From Salinibacter grassmerensis (GTDB lineage: Bacteria > Bacteroidota > Rhodothermia > Rhodothermales > Salinibacteraceae), in contig NZ_CAMTTF010000001.1 in the NCBI RefSeq assembly GCF_947077765.1, forward strand, positions 594,818 through 658,817: DNA of 64,000 nucleotides. The letters run 5' to 3'. Positions 52,219 to 61,413 of the stretch are shown here, piece after piece (the stretch's first letter is position 1; each line of letters opens with the position of its first letter). A model generated the notes under the pieces. It ran no database searches and was not told where the DNA came from. It worked only from the letters and a program-made list of their open reading frames with translations. Both the position numbers and the translations under genes were made by a program.

Positions 52219-53757
52219 ATGCCAGGCCCCACGTCTGCACAAACTGAGCGAACTTCGGAGTTGGAGCCCGATCCCCTCTCCTGGTCGGCGCTCCGGCGCC
52301 GGCTGCAGGAAACGAGTCTGTTGAACGAAACGATTGTGGGGACGGAGGCTCCTGATCCCGACACGCTTGCGATTGACGGCTTGACGGACGACAGTCGGGC
52401 GGTCACGCCGGGCGGCGGCTTCGTTGCGATTCGCGGCGTGGACGCCGATGGCCACTCGTTCATTGACATGGCGGTAGAAAACGGAGCGCGTCTCGTCGTG
52501 TGCGAGGCGCTGCCGGCCCAGGCGCGTGAGCGCTTCCCCGGGGTCGTGTTTGCCCGTGTGACGGACACGCGGACGGCCCTGGCTGAGGGCGCCGCGGCCT
52601 TGTACGGCGACCCGGCCGACGAGCTGTCCCTCGTGGGCGTGACGGGGACGAACGGAAAGACCACGGTCGCCTATCTCGTCCACCACCTGCTGGAGACGCT
52701 TGGGGGGACCGCTGGGCTGCTCAGCACGATCGAGGTTCGGACGGGCGGCGGGACGACCGCCCCGGAGCTCACGACGCCGGGGCCGTTGGTCCTGCACCGC
52801 CGTCTGCGGTGTATGGTAGACCGGGGCTGCACGGCCTGTGCGATGGAGGTGTCCTCCCACGCCCTCGACCAGGATCGCGTGCACGGGCTCAACTACGAGG
52901 TGGCAATCTTCACCAATCTCTCGGTCGACCATCTCGACTACCACGACACGCCGGACGACTACCGGGCGGCGAAGAAGAGGCTGTTCGACGCACTCGGGCC
53001 TGACGCGACGGCCCTGTACAACGCCGACGACGAGGCCGGCCCCACGATGGTGGCCGACACGGACGCCGATGTCGTGTCCTTTGCGGTGGAGGCGGCTGCG
53101 GGCATTGAGGCAACTGTGCTGGAGGCCCGGCTCGACGGCCTGCGGCTCCGCCTCGACGGGCGGGAGCGCGCCGTTCGGCTGGCGGGGCGCTTCAACGCCT
53201 TCAACCTGGCGGCGGCCTATGGGGCCGGCACGGCCCTCGGCCACGCGCCGGACGCTGTGGCCGACGCCCTGGCCGATGCGCCGCCGGTGCCCGGCCGGGT
53301 CGAGCCGCTGCGCTTCGAGGACGGCACGACGGTCATCGTCGACTACGCCCACACGCCCGACGCGCTGGAGAATGTGCTCCGCGCCGTGCGCGACACGAGG
53401 CCGGCGGACGCTGCGCTCTGGTGCGTATTTGGCTGCGGGGGAGACCGCGACCCGGGCAAGCGGCCCATGATGGGCCGCATCGCCGAGCGGCTTGCCGAGC
53501 GCGTCATCGTGACGAGTGACAACCCGCGCACGGAAGCCCCGGTGGGGATTCTTCGAGACATCCGCGAGGGGGTGGAGCGGCCGGAGTCGATGCGCTGGAT
53601 TGTAGACCGGGAGGAGGCCATTCAGGCCGCGGCCGACGAGGCGATGCCGGGCGACGTAGTGGTGATCGCCGGCAAGGGCCACGAGACGACTCAGACCATC
53701 GGCACCGACACGCGCCCCTTCGACGATCGCGAGATGGCACGACAATACTTTGGCTGA
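52219..53757 (+). CDS. murE: UDP-MurNAc-tripeptide synthetase MurE
   Basis: Adds the third residue, probably meso-diaminopimelate, to UDP-MurNAc-dipeptide; 512 aa. The ATP loop is GTNGKTTVAYLVHHLL; the carbamylated lysine region follows EVSSHALDQDRVHG; DNPRTEAP (the DNPR motif) indicates mDAP rather than lysine. The start at 52219 sits 4 bp after the ftsI stop, so the two are translationally close. Confidence 0.96.
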   Translation: MPGPTSAQTERTSELEPDPLSWSALRRRLQETSLLNETIVGTEAPDPDTLAIDGLTDDSRAVTPGGGFVAIRGVDADGHSFIDMAVENGARLVVCEALPAQARERFPGVVFARVTDTRTALAEGAAALYGDPADELSLVGVTGTNGKTTVAYLVHHLLETLGGTAGLLSTIEVRTGGGTTAPELTTPGPLVLHRRLRCMVDRGCTACAMEVSSHALDQDRVHGLNYEVAIFTNLSVDHLDYHDTPDDYRAAKKRLFDALGPDATALYNADDEAGPTMVADTDADVVSFAVEAAAGIEATVLEARLDGLRLRLDGRERAVRLAGRFNAFNLAAAYGAGTALGHAPDAVADALADAPPVPGRVEPLRFEDGTTVIVDYAHTPDALENVLRAVRDTRPADAALWCVFGCGGDRDPGKRPMMGRIAERLAERVIVTSDNPRTEAPVGILRDIREGVERPESMRWIVDREEAIQAAADEAMPGDVVVIAGKGHETTQTIGTDTRPFDDREMARQYFG

Positions 53758-53811
53758 CGCGCCTGGACGAGTGCGACCGGGGTCCGGTGCACGCCCAGGT
53801 GCCCACACACG

Positions 53812-54969
53812 ATGCTCTACTACCTCATCGATTACATTGAGCGGCTCTACCACCCGCCGGGGTTTCAGGTGATTCGGTTCATCACCGTGCGGGCGGCGCT
53901 GGCCTCCATTACGGCGCTCGGCATTGCGATGGGGGCGGGCCAAGGCATCATCCGCTGGCTGCGGCGGCAGCAGCTCGGGGAACAGGTGCGGGAGGGCGAG
54001 GCCGCCGGGGCCATCAGCCACGCCCACAAGGCGGGCACGCCCACGATGGGCGGCATCATCATTTTGCTGTCCGTGGGCGGGGCGACGCTGCTCTGGGGGG
54101 CCGTCGCCAACACGTACGTATGGCTCTCCCTCGTGGCAATGGGTGGGCTCGGCGTGGTGGGCTTTGCCGACGACTACGTGAAGACGGTGAAGAAGCAAAA
54201 AGACGGCCTCAATGCCTGGTACAAGGTGGTGGGACAGGTTGCCGTCGGGCTTTTCGTCGGGGGGGTGCTGTACTTCCATCCCGACTTTGCGGCCTACAAC
54301 ACGTTCACGTTCATTCCTTTCCTAAAAGACCAGGTACTCGATTATGACCTCTTCCGGTTTCTAGAACTGGGCGTCGACCTTGGGTGGGCCGTCTACCTTC
54401 CGGTGGTCGTCTTCATCGTGACGGCGGTCTCCAATGCCGTGAACCTGACCGACGGGCTCGACGGCCTGACGACCGGCGTCACAGCGTTTGTATCGCTGGG
54501 GCTCGTTGCGCTGGTGTATGTCTCCGGCAACGCGGAGTTTGCGACGTTTCTGAACGTCATGTACCTGCCGGGCACCGGGGAGCTGACGGTGTTCGTGGCG
54601 GCCGTCACGGCGGCCTGCTTTGGGTTTCTCTGGTACAACGGGTACCCGGCGACCGTCTTCATGGGCGACACCGGCGCTCTCGCCCTCGGTGGGGCCGTGG
54701 GGAGCACGATCCTCATGGTGCGCAAAGAGCTGTTGCTGCCGCTGCTGGGCATCGTGTACTTCGCCGAGGCGGTCTCGGTCATCGTGCAGACGAGCTACTT
54801 CAAGTATACACGACGCCGCACCGGCACCGGCAAGCGCGTCTTCCGGATGGCGCCGTTGCATCACCACTACGAGGCGCTTGGGCTCCACGAGGCGAAAATC
54901 GTAACGCGCTTCTGGATTGTGACCGCCATTACCGTGATCGCCGCCCTGCTCATCCTTCGCATTCGATGA
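53812..54969 (+). CDS. mraY: Phospho-N-acetylmuramoyl-pentapeptide-transferase
   Basis: Polytopic enzyme that makes lipid I by moving phospho-MurNAc-pentapeptide to undecaprenyl phosphate; 385 aa with about ten membrane helices. Motifs: KAGTPTMGGI, VGFADDYVK, NLTDGLDGLTTG and the HHHYEALGLHEAKI motif near the end. Between murE and mraY there is no murF, which is usual in Bacteroidota. Confidence 0.97.
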   Translation: MLYYLIDYIERLYHPPGFQVIRFITVRAALASITALGIAMGAGQGIIRWLRRQQLGEQVREGEAAGAISHAHKAGTPTMGGIIILLSVGGATLLWGAVANTYVWLSLVAMGGLGVVGFADDYVKTVKKQKDGLNAWYKVVGQVAVGLFVGGVLYFHPDFAAYNTFTFIPFLKDQVLDYDLFRFLELGVDLGWAVYLPVVVFIVTAVSNAVNLTDGLDGLTTGVTAFVSLGLVALVYVSGNAEFATFLNVMYLPGTGELTVFVAAVTAACFGFLWYNGYPATVFMGDTGALALGGAVGSTILMVRKELLLPLLGIVYFAEAVSVIVQTSYFKYTRRRTGTGKRVFRMAPLHHHYEALGLHEAKIVTRFWIVTAITVIAALLILRIR

Positions 54970-55030
54970 CGAATCCCACGCCGCGGCGTGGGCTCGACCT
55001 TCCTTCACTTGAACCGACGCTTCCCCCCCA

Positions 55031-56413
55031 ATGACCCCGGACGAGGTCCGTACAGCACGAGCCACCGTAGTGGGCGGCGCCCGAAGTGGGCGCGCCGTGG
55101 CCCGGCTGTTGGCCGAGGCTGGAGGCGAGGTGTTTCTCACCGAGCAGGACGCCTCATCGGACGGGGCCGCGGCGGCCCTCGAGGAGGCTGGCGTCGAGTA
55201 CGAGTTTGGGGGGCATACGGTGGAGGCTCTCGATGCAGATTATTTTGTGCTCAGTCCCGGCGTCCCGACGCAGTCGAACATCGTACAACAGGCGTTGCGG
55301 GCGGGGCTCGACGTGTACTCCGAAATTGAGGCGGCGTCCTGGTTCTGCGACGCGCCCATTGTGGCCATCACTGGCACCAACGGCAAGACGACCACGACGA
55401 GCCTCACCGGGCATGTTCTTCGAACGGCATTCGCGGACGACCCGGACCGCGAGGCCATCGTGGCCGGCAACATTGGGTATCCGTTTTCCGACTACGTGCT
55501 CGATACGGAGCCGACGGACGTGGTGGTGCTGGAGGTGTCCAGCTTCCAGCTCGACCACGTGGACACGTTCCGTCCCCGCGTGAGCGTGCTGCTGAACATC
55601 ACGCCCGATCACCTGGGGCGCTACGACCACGACTTTGAGGCCTACGCACAGGCCAAGCACAGTATTTTCCGCAATCAGGGCGAAGGCGACGTGGTGATCT
55701 ACAATCGGGACGACGGGGACGTGCGGGACGCCGCGGAGCAGGCGGCCGCGGAGCAGGGCGTCCGCCCGATGGCCATCACCGGAGAAGGGGTGCCGGCGAC
55801 CGGGGCCGGACTGCGAGACGGTCGCGTCGTGCTCCGAGCCGACGACGAAGACGATTCACTTATGCCTCAGGACGAGCTTGCCCTTCGAGGGTGCCACAAC
55901 ATGTACAACTCGCTTGCGGCTGCGGTCTCGGCCCGCGTGATGGAGGTCGAGAATGACGTCATTCGCAAGAGCCTGTCCGGCTTTGAGGGCGTGCCGCATC
56001 GGCTGGAGGAGGTGCGCACGGTGGGTGGCGTGCTGTACGTCAACGACTCGAAGGCCACCAACGTGAATGCGGTCTGGTACGCCTTGGAGAGCTTCGACCG
56101 GCCCGTCGTGCTGATTGCCGGGGGGCGAGACAAGGGAAACGATTACACAGACCTCAAGCCGCTCGTTCGCGATCAGGTGCGGGCGGTGGTGGCCCTCGGG
56201 GAAAGTGCCGGGACGGTGGTTCGGGAGCTCGGGGACGAGGCCGGCACGCACAGCCGAGCCGACACCATGGAGGATGCCCTGAGCCAGGCCCAGCGCGCGG
56301 CCCAGCCGGGTGACGTGGTGCTGCTGAGCCCGGCGTGCTCTTCCTTCGACATGTACGAGAACTATGAGGAACGGGGGGACACCTTCCGCCGCCTCGTGGA
56401 CACGCTGCCATAA
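55031..56413 (+). CDS. murD: UDP-N-acetylmuramoyl-L-alanine--D-glutamate ligase
   Basis: Cytosolic ligase adding D-glutamate, 460 aa. The ATP loop is ITGTNGKTTTTSLTGH, followed by AGNIGYPFSDYV, EVSSFQLDHVDTFRP, NITPDHLGRYD and NDSKATNVNAVWYAL. N-terminal Rossmann segment VGGARSGRAVARLL binds UDP. It lies 61 bp after mraY. Confidence 0.97.
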   Translation: MTPDEVRTARATVVGGARSGRAVARLLAEAGGEVFLTEQDASSDGAAAALEEAGVEYEFGGHTVEALDADYFVLSPGVPTQSNIVQQALRAGLDVYSEIEAASWFCDAPIVAITGTNGKTTTTSLTGHVLRTAFADDPDREAIVAGNIGYPFSDYVLDTEPTDVVVLEVSSFQLDHVDTFRPRVSVLLNITPDHLGRYDHDFEAYAQAKHSIFRNQGEGDVVIYNRDDGDVRDAAEQAAAEQGVRPMAITGEGVPATGAGLRDGRVVLRADDEDDSLMPQDELALRGCHNMYNSLAAAVSARVMEVENDVIRKSLSGFEGVPHRLEEVRTVGGVLYVNDSKATNVNAVWYALESFDRPVVLIAGGRDKGNDYTDLKPLVRDQVRAVVALGESAGTVVRELGDEAGTHSRADTMEDALSQAQRAAQPGDVVLLSPACSSFDMYENYEERGDTFRRLVDTLP

Positions 56414-56537
56414 CGCATCACGTGCTGTGTATCGCGCATCCGGTCGTCTCTCTGGCGGCGTGCGCAACACGAAATACGCACCACATCCGAACCGACGACT
56501 CGACCTTTCGACCCATTATTTCCATCACTACCGTTCG

Positions 56538-57707
56538 ATGAGCATCGTCCAATTTCTCACACAGAAGGTGACCGACCGCGCCCCGGCGGACAAGTACGTG
56601 GTGTGGGTCGTGTTGGCGCTGTCGGCCGTGGGCGTGGTGGCGGTGTATAGCGCCGTCACGTACCTGGCCGAGGTGCGGGCCGGGACCGAGCCGGTGCACT
56701 TCCTGCTCCGGCACCTGGCCCGTGTGGGGATTGCCCTCGGGGCGATGGGCGTGGTGAGCCTCATCGACTACCGCACGCTGGCCCGGTACAGCCGGGTGGC
56801 GCTGGTGGGGGCCCTGCTCCTGTTGGTCGCCGTCAAGGTCGTCGGCCTCTTCTCGGGGGGCGCCGACCGCTGGCTGCAGGTGGCCGGGGTTGGGTTTCAG
56901 CCGTCGGAGCTCGCGCGGGTGGCGCTCGTCTTCTACGTGGCGGTGTTGCTGGTGAAGAAGCAGGACTACGTGAAGAGCTTCAGCCGCACGTTTCTGCCGG
57001 TGCTGGTGTGGGTGGGACTGACGGTGGGACTCATTGCGGTCGACGACCTCTCGACGGCCCTCGTGCTGCTGCTTGGCGTGCTGCTGATGAGCTTCGTAGG
57101 GCGCGTGAGTGTCCTGCAGATCGGGGGGCTCGCTGTGCTGGGAGGCGTGATGGCGTTCGGCGTCCTGTCTACGTCGCCCGACCGGGCCGCCCGCCTGGAG
57201 GCGTACCTCGGCATGGACCTGTTTCCGAATACCAACCCGGAGCAGGTCATGGACGTGAGGGGGGAGCAGTATCAGTCTCGGCAGGCCCGGATGGCCTTTG
57301 CGGCCGGGGGGCTTACCGGGGTGGGGCCGGGAAAGAGTGTTCAGCGCGACTTTCTTCCGGAGCCCTACAACGACTTTATCTTCGCCATCATCGCGGAGGA
57401 GTACGGCGTCTTTGGGGCCCTGGCCCTGCTGGCCGGGTTCTTCGTACTGCTCTTTCGTGGATACCTTCGCATTGCGCGGGACGCCCCGGACCCGCTCGGG
57501 CTTATTCTGGCCGTCGGGGTGACCACGCTCGTCGTGACGTACGGATTCGTGCACGCCGGGGTGGCCAGCGGGCTGTTGCCGGTGACGGGCCTGCCCATGC
57601 CGTTTGTCTCGTACGGAGGTACGTCTCTACTGGCCAACGGCATCATGATTGGAGTCCTGTTGAATATCTCCCGCCACGCGGGACAGCGTTCCGCCGAGCA
57701 GGTTTGA
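56538..57707 (+). CDS. ftsW: Peptidoglycan glycosyltransferase FtsW
   Basis: SEDS-family septal polymerase, 389 aa with ten predicted membrane helices. The family region GADRWLQVAGVGFQPSELAR and the C-terminal PFVSYGGTSLLANGIMIGVL are present. The start at 56538 (MSIVQFLTQKV) is chosen because the upstream in-frame sequence overlaps murD. Works with FtsI. Confidence 0.95.
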   Translation: MSIVQFLTQKVTDRAPADKYVVWVVLALSAVGVVAVYSAVTYLAEVRAGTEPVHFLLRHLARVGIALGAMGVVSLIDYRTLARYSRVALVGALLLLVAVKVVGLFSGGADRWLQVAGVGFQPSELARVALVFYVAVLLVKKQDYVKSFSRTFLPVLVWVGLTVGLIAVDDLSTALVLLLGVLLMSFVGRVSVLQIGGLAVLGGVMAFGVLSTSPDRAARLEAYLGMDLFPNTNPEQVMDVRGEQYQSRQARMAFAAGGLTGVGPGKSVQRDFLPEPYNDFIFAIIAEEYGVFGALALLAGFFVLLFRGYLRIARDAPDPLGLILAVGVTTLVVTYGFVHAGVASGLLPVTGLPMPFVSYGGTSLLANGIMIGVLLNISRHAGQRSAEQV

Positions 57708-57766
57708 GTTGCTCCGTTTCAAAATCTTTCTGGGCCTTTGGGCCCGCTGACGATTTTCGAGTTGCC

Positions 57767-58879
57767 ATGAGCACGCGTGCGCCACACATACTGATGGTTG
57801 GGGGCGGCACCGGGGGACACGTGTACCCGGCCATCGCCATTGCCGATGCGGTGCGGGCGCTCCGCCCGGATGCCCAAATCGTGTTTGCGGGCACGCAGGA
57901 CCGGCTCGAAGCGCGGGCCGTGCCGGAGGCGGGGTATGCCCTCCACCCCATCACGGCGCAGGGCCTTCAGCGGCGGGCCGTGGCGTCCAACCTCTTGCTG
58001 CCGATCCGCGTGGCGCAGGGCCTGATGCAGAGCTGGCGGCTTGTGGGCGCCATCGAGCCGGACGTGGCGGTGGGCACGGGCGGGTACGTGGCCGCCCCGG
58101 TGCTGATGGCGGCGTGGCTGCGCGGACGGCCCCTTCTGGTTCAGGAGCAGAACGCCTACGCGGGCCTTACCAACCGGGTGCTCGCGCGGCTCGCGCTGCG
58201 CATCCACCTCGCCTTTCCGGAGGCGAAGGGCTGGGTGCCCACCGAGCACGCGGTCGTGAGCGGAAACCCCACGCGCCAGTCGCTGCGGGACGCAGACCCC
58301 GCCGCGGCCCGGGCGGACTTCAACGTTCCGGAAGACGGGCGCGTGCTGCTGGTGATGGGGGGGTCGCTGGGCAGTGCGGCGATCAATGGGGCGATCCAGC
58401 ACGCCCTGGACACCCTACTGGCCGAGAACGACGTGTACGTGATATGGCAGACGGGGACCCGGTACTACGACGACCTGATGGCGGATCTCGACGAGCACCC
58501 GCGACTCCGCGTCGTCGAGTACATCGACCAGATGGGACACGCCTACGCCGTGGCCGACCTCGTGGTGTGCCGGGCGGGGGCGCTCACCTGCAGCGAGCTG
58601 ACGGTCACGGGCACGCCCGCGGTGCTCGTGCCCTCGCCCAACGTGACGGCCGACCATCAGACCAAGAACGCACGGAGCCTGGAACAGGCCGGCGCCGCCG
58701 TCCGGCTGGACGAGGCGGACCTTGAGGCCCAACTAGATGCGGTGCTGCTCGACCTACTCGGCGATTCCGACCGGCGCGCCCAGATGGCCGAGGCCGCCCA
58801 CGACCGGGCGCGCCCCGACGCCGCGGAGACCATCGCCCGCGACGTCCTTGCCCTTGCTGATCGCTACCGCGCGAACTAA
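57767..58879 (+). CDS. murG: UDP-GlcNAc:lipid I N-acetylglucosaminyltransferase
   Basis: Membrane-associated GT-B enzyme converting lipid I to lipid II, 370 aa. Motifs: MVGGGTGGHVYPAIAIAD (glycine-rich loop), VGTGGYVAAPVL, QEQNAYAGLTNR, MGGSLGSAAING, and the UDP-GlcNAc-binding RAGALTCSELTVTGTPAVLV. It starts 59 bp after ftsW. Confidence 0.96.
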   Translation: MSTRAPHILMVGGGTGGHVYPAIAIADAVRALRPDAQIVFAGTQDRLEARAVPEAGYALHPITAQGLQRRAVASNLLLPIRVAQGLMQSWRLVGAIEPDVAVGTGGYVAAPVLMAAWLRGRPLLVQEQNAYAGLTNRVLARLALRIHLAFPEAKGWVPTEHAVVSGNPTRQSLRDADPAAARADFNVPEDGRVLLVMGGSLGSAAINGAIQHALDTLLAENDVYVIWQTGTRYYDDLMADLDEHPRLRVVEYIDQMGHAYAVADLVVCRAGALTCSELTVTGTPAVLVPSPNVTADHQTKNARSLEQAGAAVRLDEADLEAQLDAVLLDLLGDSDRRAQMAEAAHDRARPDAAETIARDVLALADRYRAN

Positions 58880-58960
58880 TTCGTATTCTTTCTCACCGGC
58901 CCGTGGGCACCTGCCCGGGCCCCACGGAGCCGACGATCCGACCGAACCCAAATTGACGCG

Positions 58961-60382
58961 ATGGCTGAACTCCGAACACAACCGGCTTTGGGCCGCATCC
59001 GCCAGGTCCACATGGTGGGCATTGGCGGCATCGGCATGAGCTCCATCGCCGAGGTGCTCCTCAACCGCGGCTACGACGTGACGGGCTCGGACCTGGAGCG
59101 CAGCGACGTGACCGAGCGCCTGGAGGCGGAGGGGGCGACCATCCACGAGGGCCACGCCGCCGAACAGGTGGGCAAGGCCGACGTGGTGGTCTACTCCAGT
59201 GCCGTCGACCCCAACGAGAACCCGGAGACCCGCGAGGCCGAACGCCGCCGCATCTCGCTCATTCCGCGCGCCGAGATGCTGGGCGAACTGATCCGGATGA
59301 AGTTTGGCGTCGGCGTGGCCGGCACCCATGGCAAGACCACCACGACCTCGATGGCGGGGCTCGTCGTGGCCGAGGGCGGCTTTGATCCGACCGTGATCGT
59401 GGGGGGGAAGGTGACGGCCTTCGGCTCCAACGCCATCACGGGGGAGGGCGATGTCCTCGTGATTGAGGCCGACGAGTACGACCGCACGTTCCTGCGCCTC
59501 ACGCCGTCGCTGGCCGTTATCACGAGCATCGAGGAGGACCACCTCGACGTGTACGAGGACCTGGACGACATCAAAGCGGCCTTCACCCAGTACGCCAACA
59601 GCGTGCCGTTCTTCGGGGCGGCCATCCTCTGCCTCGACGACCCAAACGTGCAGGCCATTGTCGGCGAGGTGGAGCGCCGCGTCGTGACCTACGGCACGAC
59701 ACGCCAGGCCGAGGTGCGGGCCGAGAACATCCGGCGCGAGGGCATGACGACCCGGTTCGACGTGGTGGTGCGCGGAGAGCGCCTCGGTACCCTTGAGCTC
59801 CACGTGCCGGGCATGCACAACGTGCGCAACGCGCTCGCCGCCGTGGCGGTGGGGCAGGAGCTCGAGATTTCATTCGAAAGGGTGCGCGACGGGCTCAGCA
59901 CCTTCACTGGGGTCCGCCGCCGGTTTGAGAAGAAGGGGGAGGTCGGCGGCATCACGGTGCTCGACGACTATGCTCACCACCCGACCGAAATCGAGGCGAC
60001 CCTGGACGCGGCCCATCAGGGCTTTCCCGACCGCCGTGTCGTCGCGGTCTTTCAGCCGCACATGTACTCCCGCACCCAGAACTTTATGGATGAGTTCGCC
60101 CGCTCCTTCTTCAATGCCGACATGCTCGTCCTGACCGACGTGTACGGGGCGCGCGAAGAGCCGATTGAGGGGGTGACCGGCGGGCGCCTGGCCGAGCGGG
60201 CCGAGCAGTTCGGGCACCGGGCTGTGCACTACGTGCCGGACGAGACCAACCTCCCAGACCGGTTGCAAGAGCTCGCGGAGCCGGGGGACGTGGTCCTGAT
60301 GCTGGGGGCGGGTGACATTTGGCGCGAAAGCGAGGCCTTCGTGGACCTGCTCGGAAACAGCACTGAGAATGTGACCAACTGA
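58961..60382 (+). CDS. murC: UDP-N-acetylmuramate--L-alanine ligase
   Basis: First amino-acid ligase of the muropeptide pathway, 473 aa. UDP-binding start HMVGIGGIGMSSIAEVLLN, ATP loop VAGTHGKTTTTSMAG, IEADEYDRTFL, SIEEDHLDVY, and DDYAHHPTEIEATL at the C-terminal domain. It lies 81 bp after murG and 122 bp before ftsQ. Confidence 0.97.
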   Translation: MAELRTQPALGRIRQVHMVGIGGIGMSSIAEVLLNRGYDVTGSDLERSDVTERLEAEGATIHEGHAAEQVGKADVVVYSSAVDPNENPETREAERRRISLIPRAEMLGELIRMKFGVGVAGTHGKTTTTSMAGLVVAEGGFDPTVIVGGKVTAFGSNAITGEGDVLVIEADEYDRTFLRLTPSLAVITSIEEDHLDVYEDLDDIKAAFTQYANSVPFFGAAILCLDDPNVQAIVGEVERRVVTYGTTRQAEVRAENIRREGMTTRFDVVVRGERLGTLELHVPGMHNVRNALAAVAVGQELEISFERVRDGLSTFTGVRRRFEKKGEVGGITVLDDYAHHPTEIEATLDAAHQGFPDRRVVAVFQPHMYSRTQNFMDEFARSFFNADMLVLTDVYGAREEPIEGVTGGRLAERAEQFGHRAVHYVPDETNLPDRLQELAEPGDVVLMLGAGDIWRESEAFVDLLGNSTENVTN

Positions 60383-60504
60383 ACGCGACGAACGACGGGA
60401 CGGGCATCCCGCGAAACTGCTGTTCGGGCCGCGAGCACGACTCGCGGTTCGCACACTGCGATTGTCTCGACCCACTCAACAGGTACGACCGTCTTTCCAC
60501 ACGG

Positions 60505-61284
60505 ATGGCTCACGACAAGGCTTCTACATTTGGACGCCACGCCCGCCGCGCTGCGGGGATTGGGCTCCTCGTGGCGGGCGTCGTGGCCCTAGGCCTGCTA
60601 GGCTGGCAGTGGCGGGCGAACGTGACGGTGGACCGCGTGGCGGTGACCGGAACGCGGCACGCCCCGCCCGACACGCTGCGCCGCCTGGCCCGCGTGGACC
60701 GCGGCGCGGCAATGACGGCCGTGGAGCCGACGCTCGTGGCCGATCGGGTGGCCCGCCATCCGTGGGTGAAGGGGGCGACCGTGGAGCCCAAGTGGATGCG
60801 CGGCGTCCTGGCGCTTGCGGTGACCGAGCGCACGCCCGCGGCACTCGCGGTGGACGCGCAGGGCCGGCCGGCCTACTACCTCGACCGGAACGGCCACGCG
60901 ATGCCGCTGCCCGACAGCACCGGGTACGACGTGCCGCTCGTGCGGGGCCTCGAGGCGGAGGCCCCCTGGACGCGGCCCGACACCGCAGAGAGTCCCTCGT
61001 CGCTGCGCCGGGTGCTCAGGGCCCTCCCCGAGGCGGGGGTGGCCGATCTCGTGGCCGAAATCGAGATACAGGCCGGCGACACCATCCGACTTACGACGAC
61101 CCCGATCGGCCCGCATGACGCCCTGCCGGTGCACCTCGGGAGCGGCGACGTGCCCCAAAAGCTGCGTACGCTCCGCGCCTTTGCACGGCAGGTACTCACA
61201 TCGTCCCCCGATGAGCCGATCGAACACATTGACCTTCGCTTCGACGGACAAGTGGTAACCCGAACGCAACCGCTCGACGGATAA
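60505..61284 (+). CDS. ftsQ: FtsQ/DivIB-like cell-division protein
   Basis: Bitopic divisome protein, 259 aa. A short cytoplasmic tail, membrane helix at about residues 13-34 (AAGIGLLVAGVVALGLLGW), then a POTRA domain (TVDRVAVTGTRHAPPDTLRR through RVARHPWVKGATVEPKW) and the beta domain. Sequence conservation is low outside the POTRA; the position between murC and ftsA confirms the assignment. Confidence 0.88.
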   Translation: MAHDKASTFGRHARRAAGIGLLVAGVVALGLLGWQWRANVTVDRVAVTGTRHAPPDTLRRLARVDRGAAMTAVEPTLVADRVARHPWVKGATVEPKWMRGVLALAVTERTPAALAVDAQGRPAYYLDRNGHAMPLPDSTGYDVPLVRGLEAEAPWTRPDTAESPSSLRRVLRALPEAGVADLVAEIEIQAGDTIRLTTTPIGPHDALPVHLGSGDVPQKLRTLRAFARQVLTSSPDEPIEHIDLRFDGQVVTRTQPLDG

Positions 61285-61413
61285 TGCATGCGAGCCATTC
61301 CCCATAGTGCGCTGTGCTCTGCTCAGTGATGAGCGATGCGTGCGTCGTGAGACGGCCCGCGCGATCACGCGTCACGAATCACGATCCAGCCTGACATTGA
61401 CCCCCAAGTTGCC

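Noticed and set aside
52198-54279. 693-codon minus-strand open frame opposite murE and mraY
   Set aside because: Antisense shadow of two textbook dcw genes.
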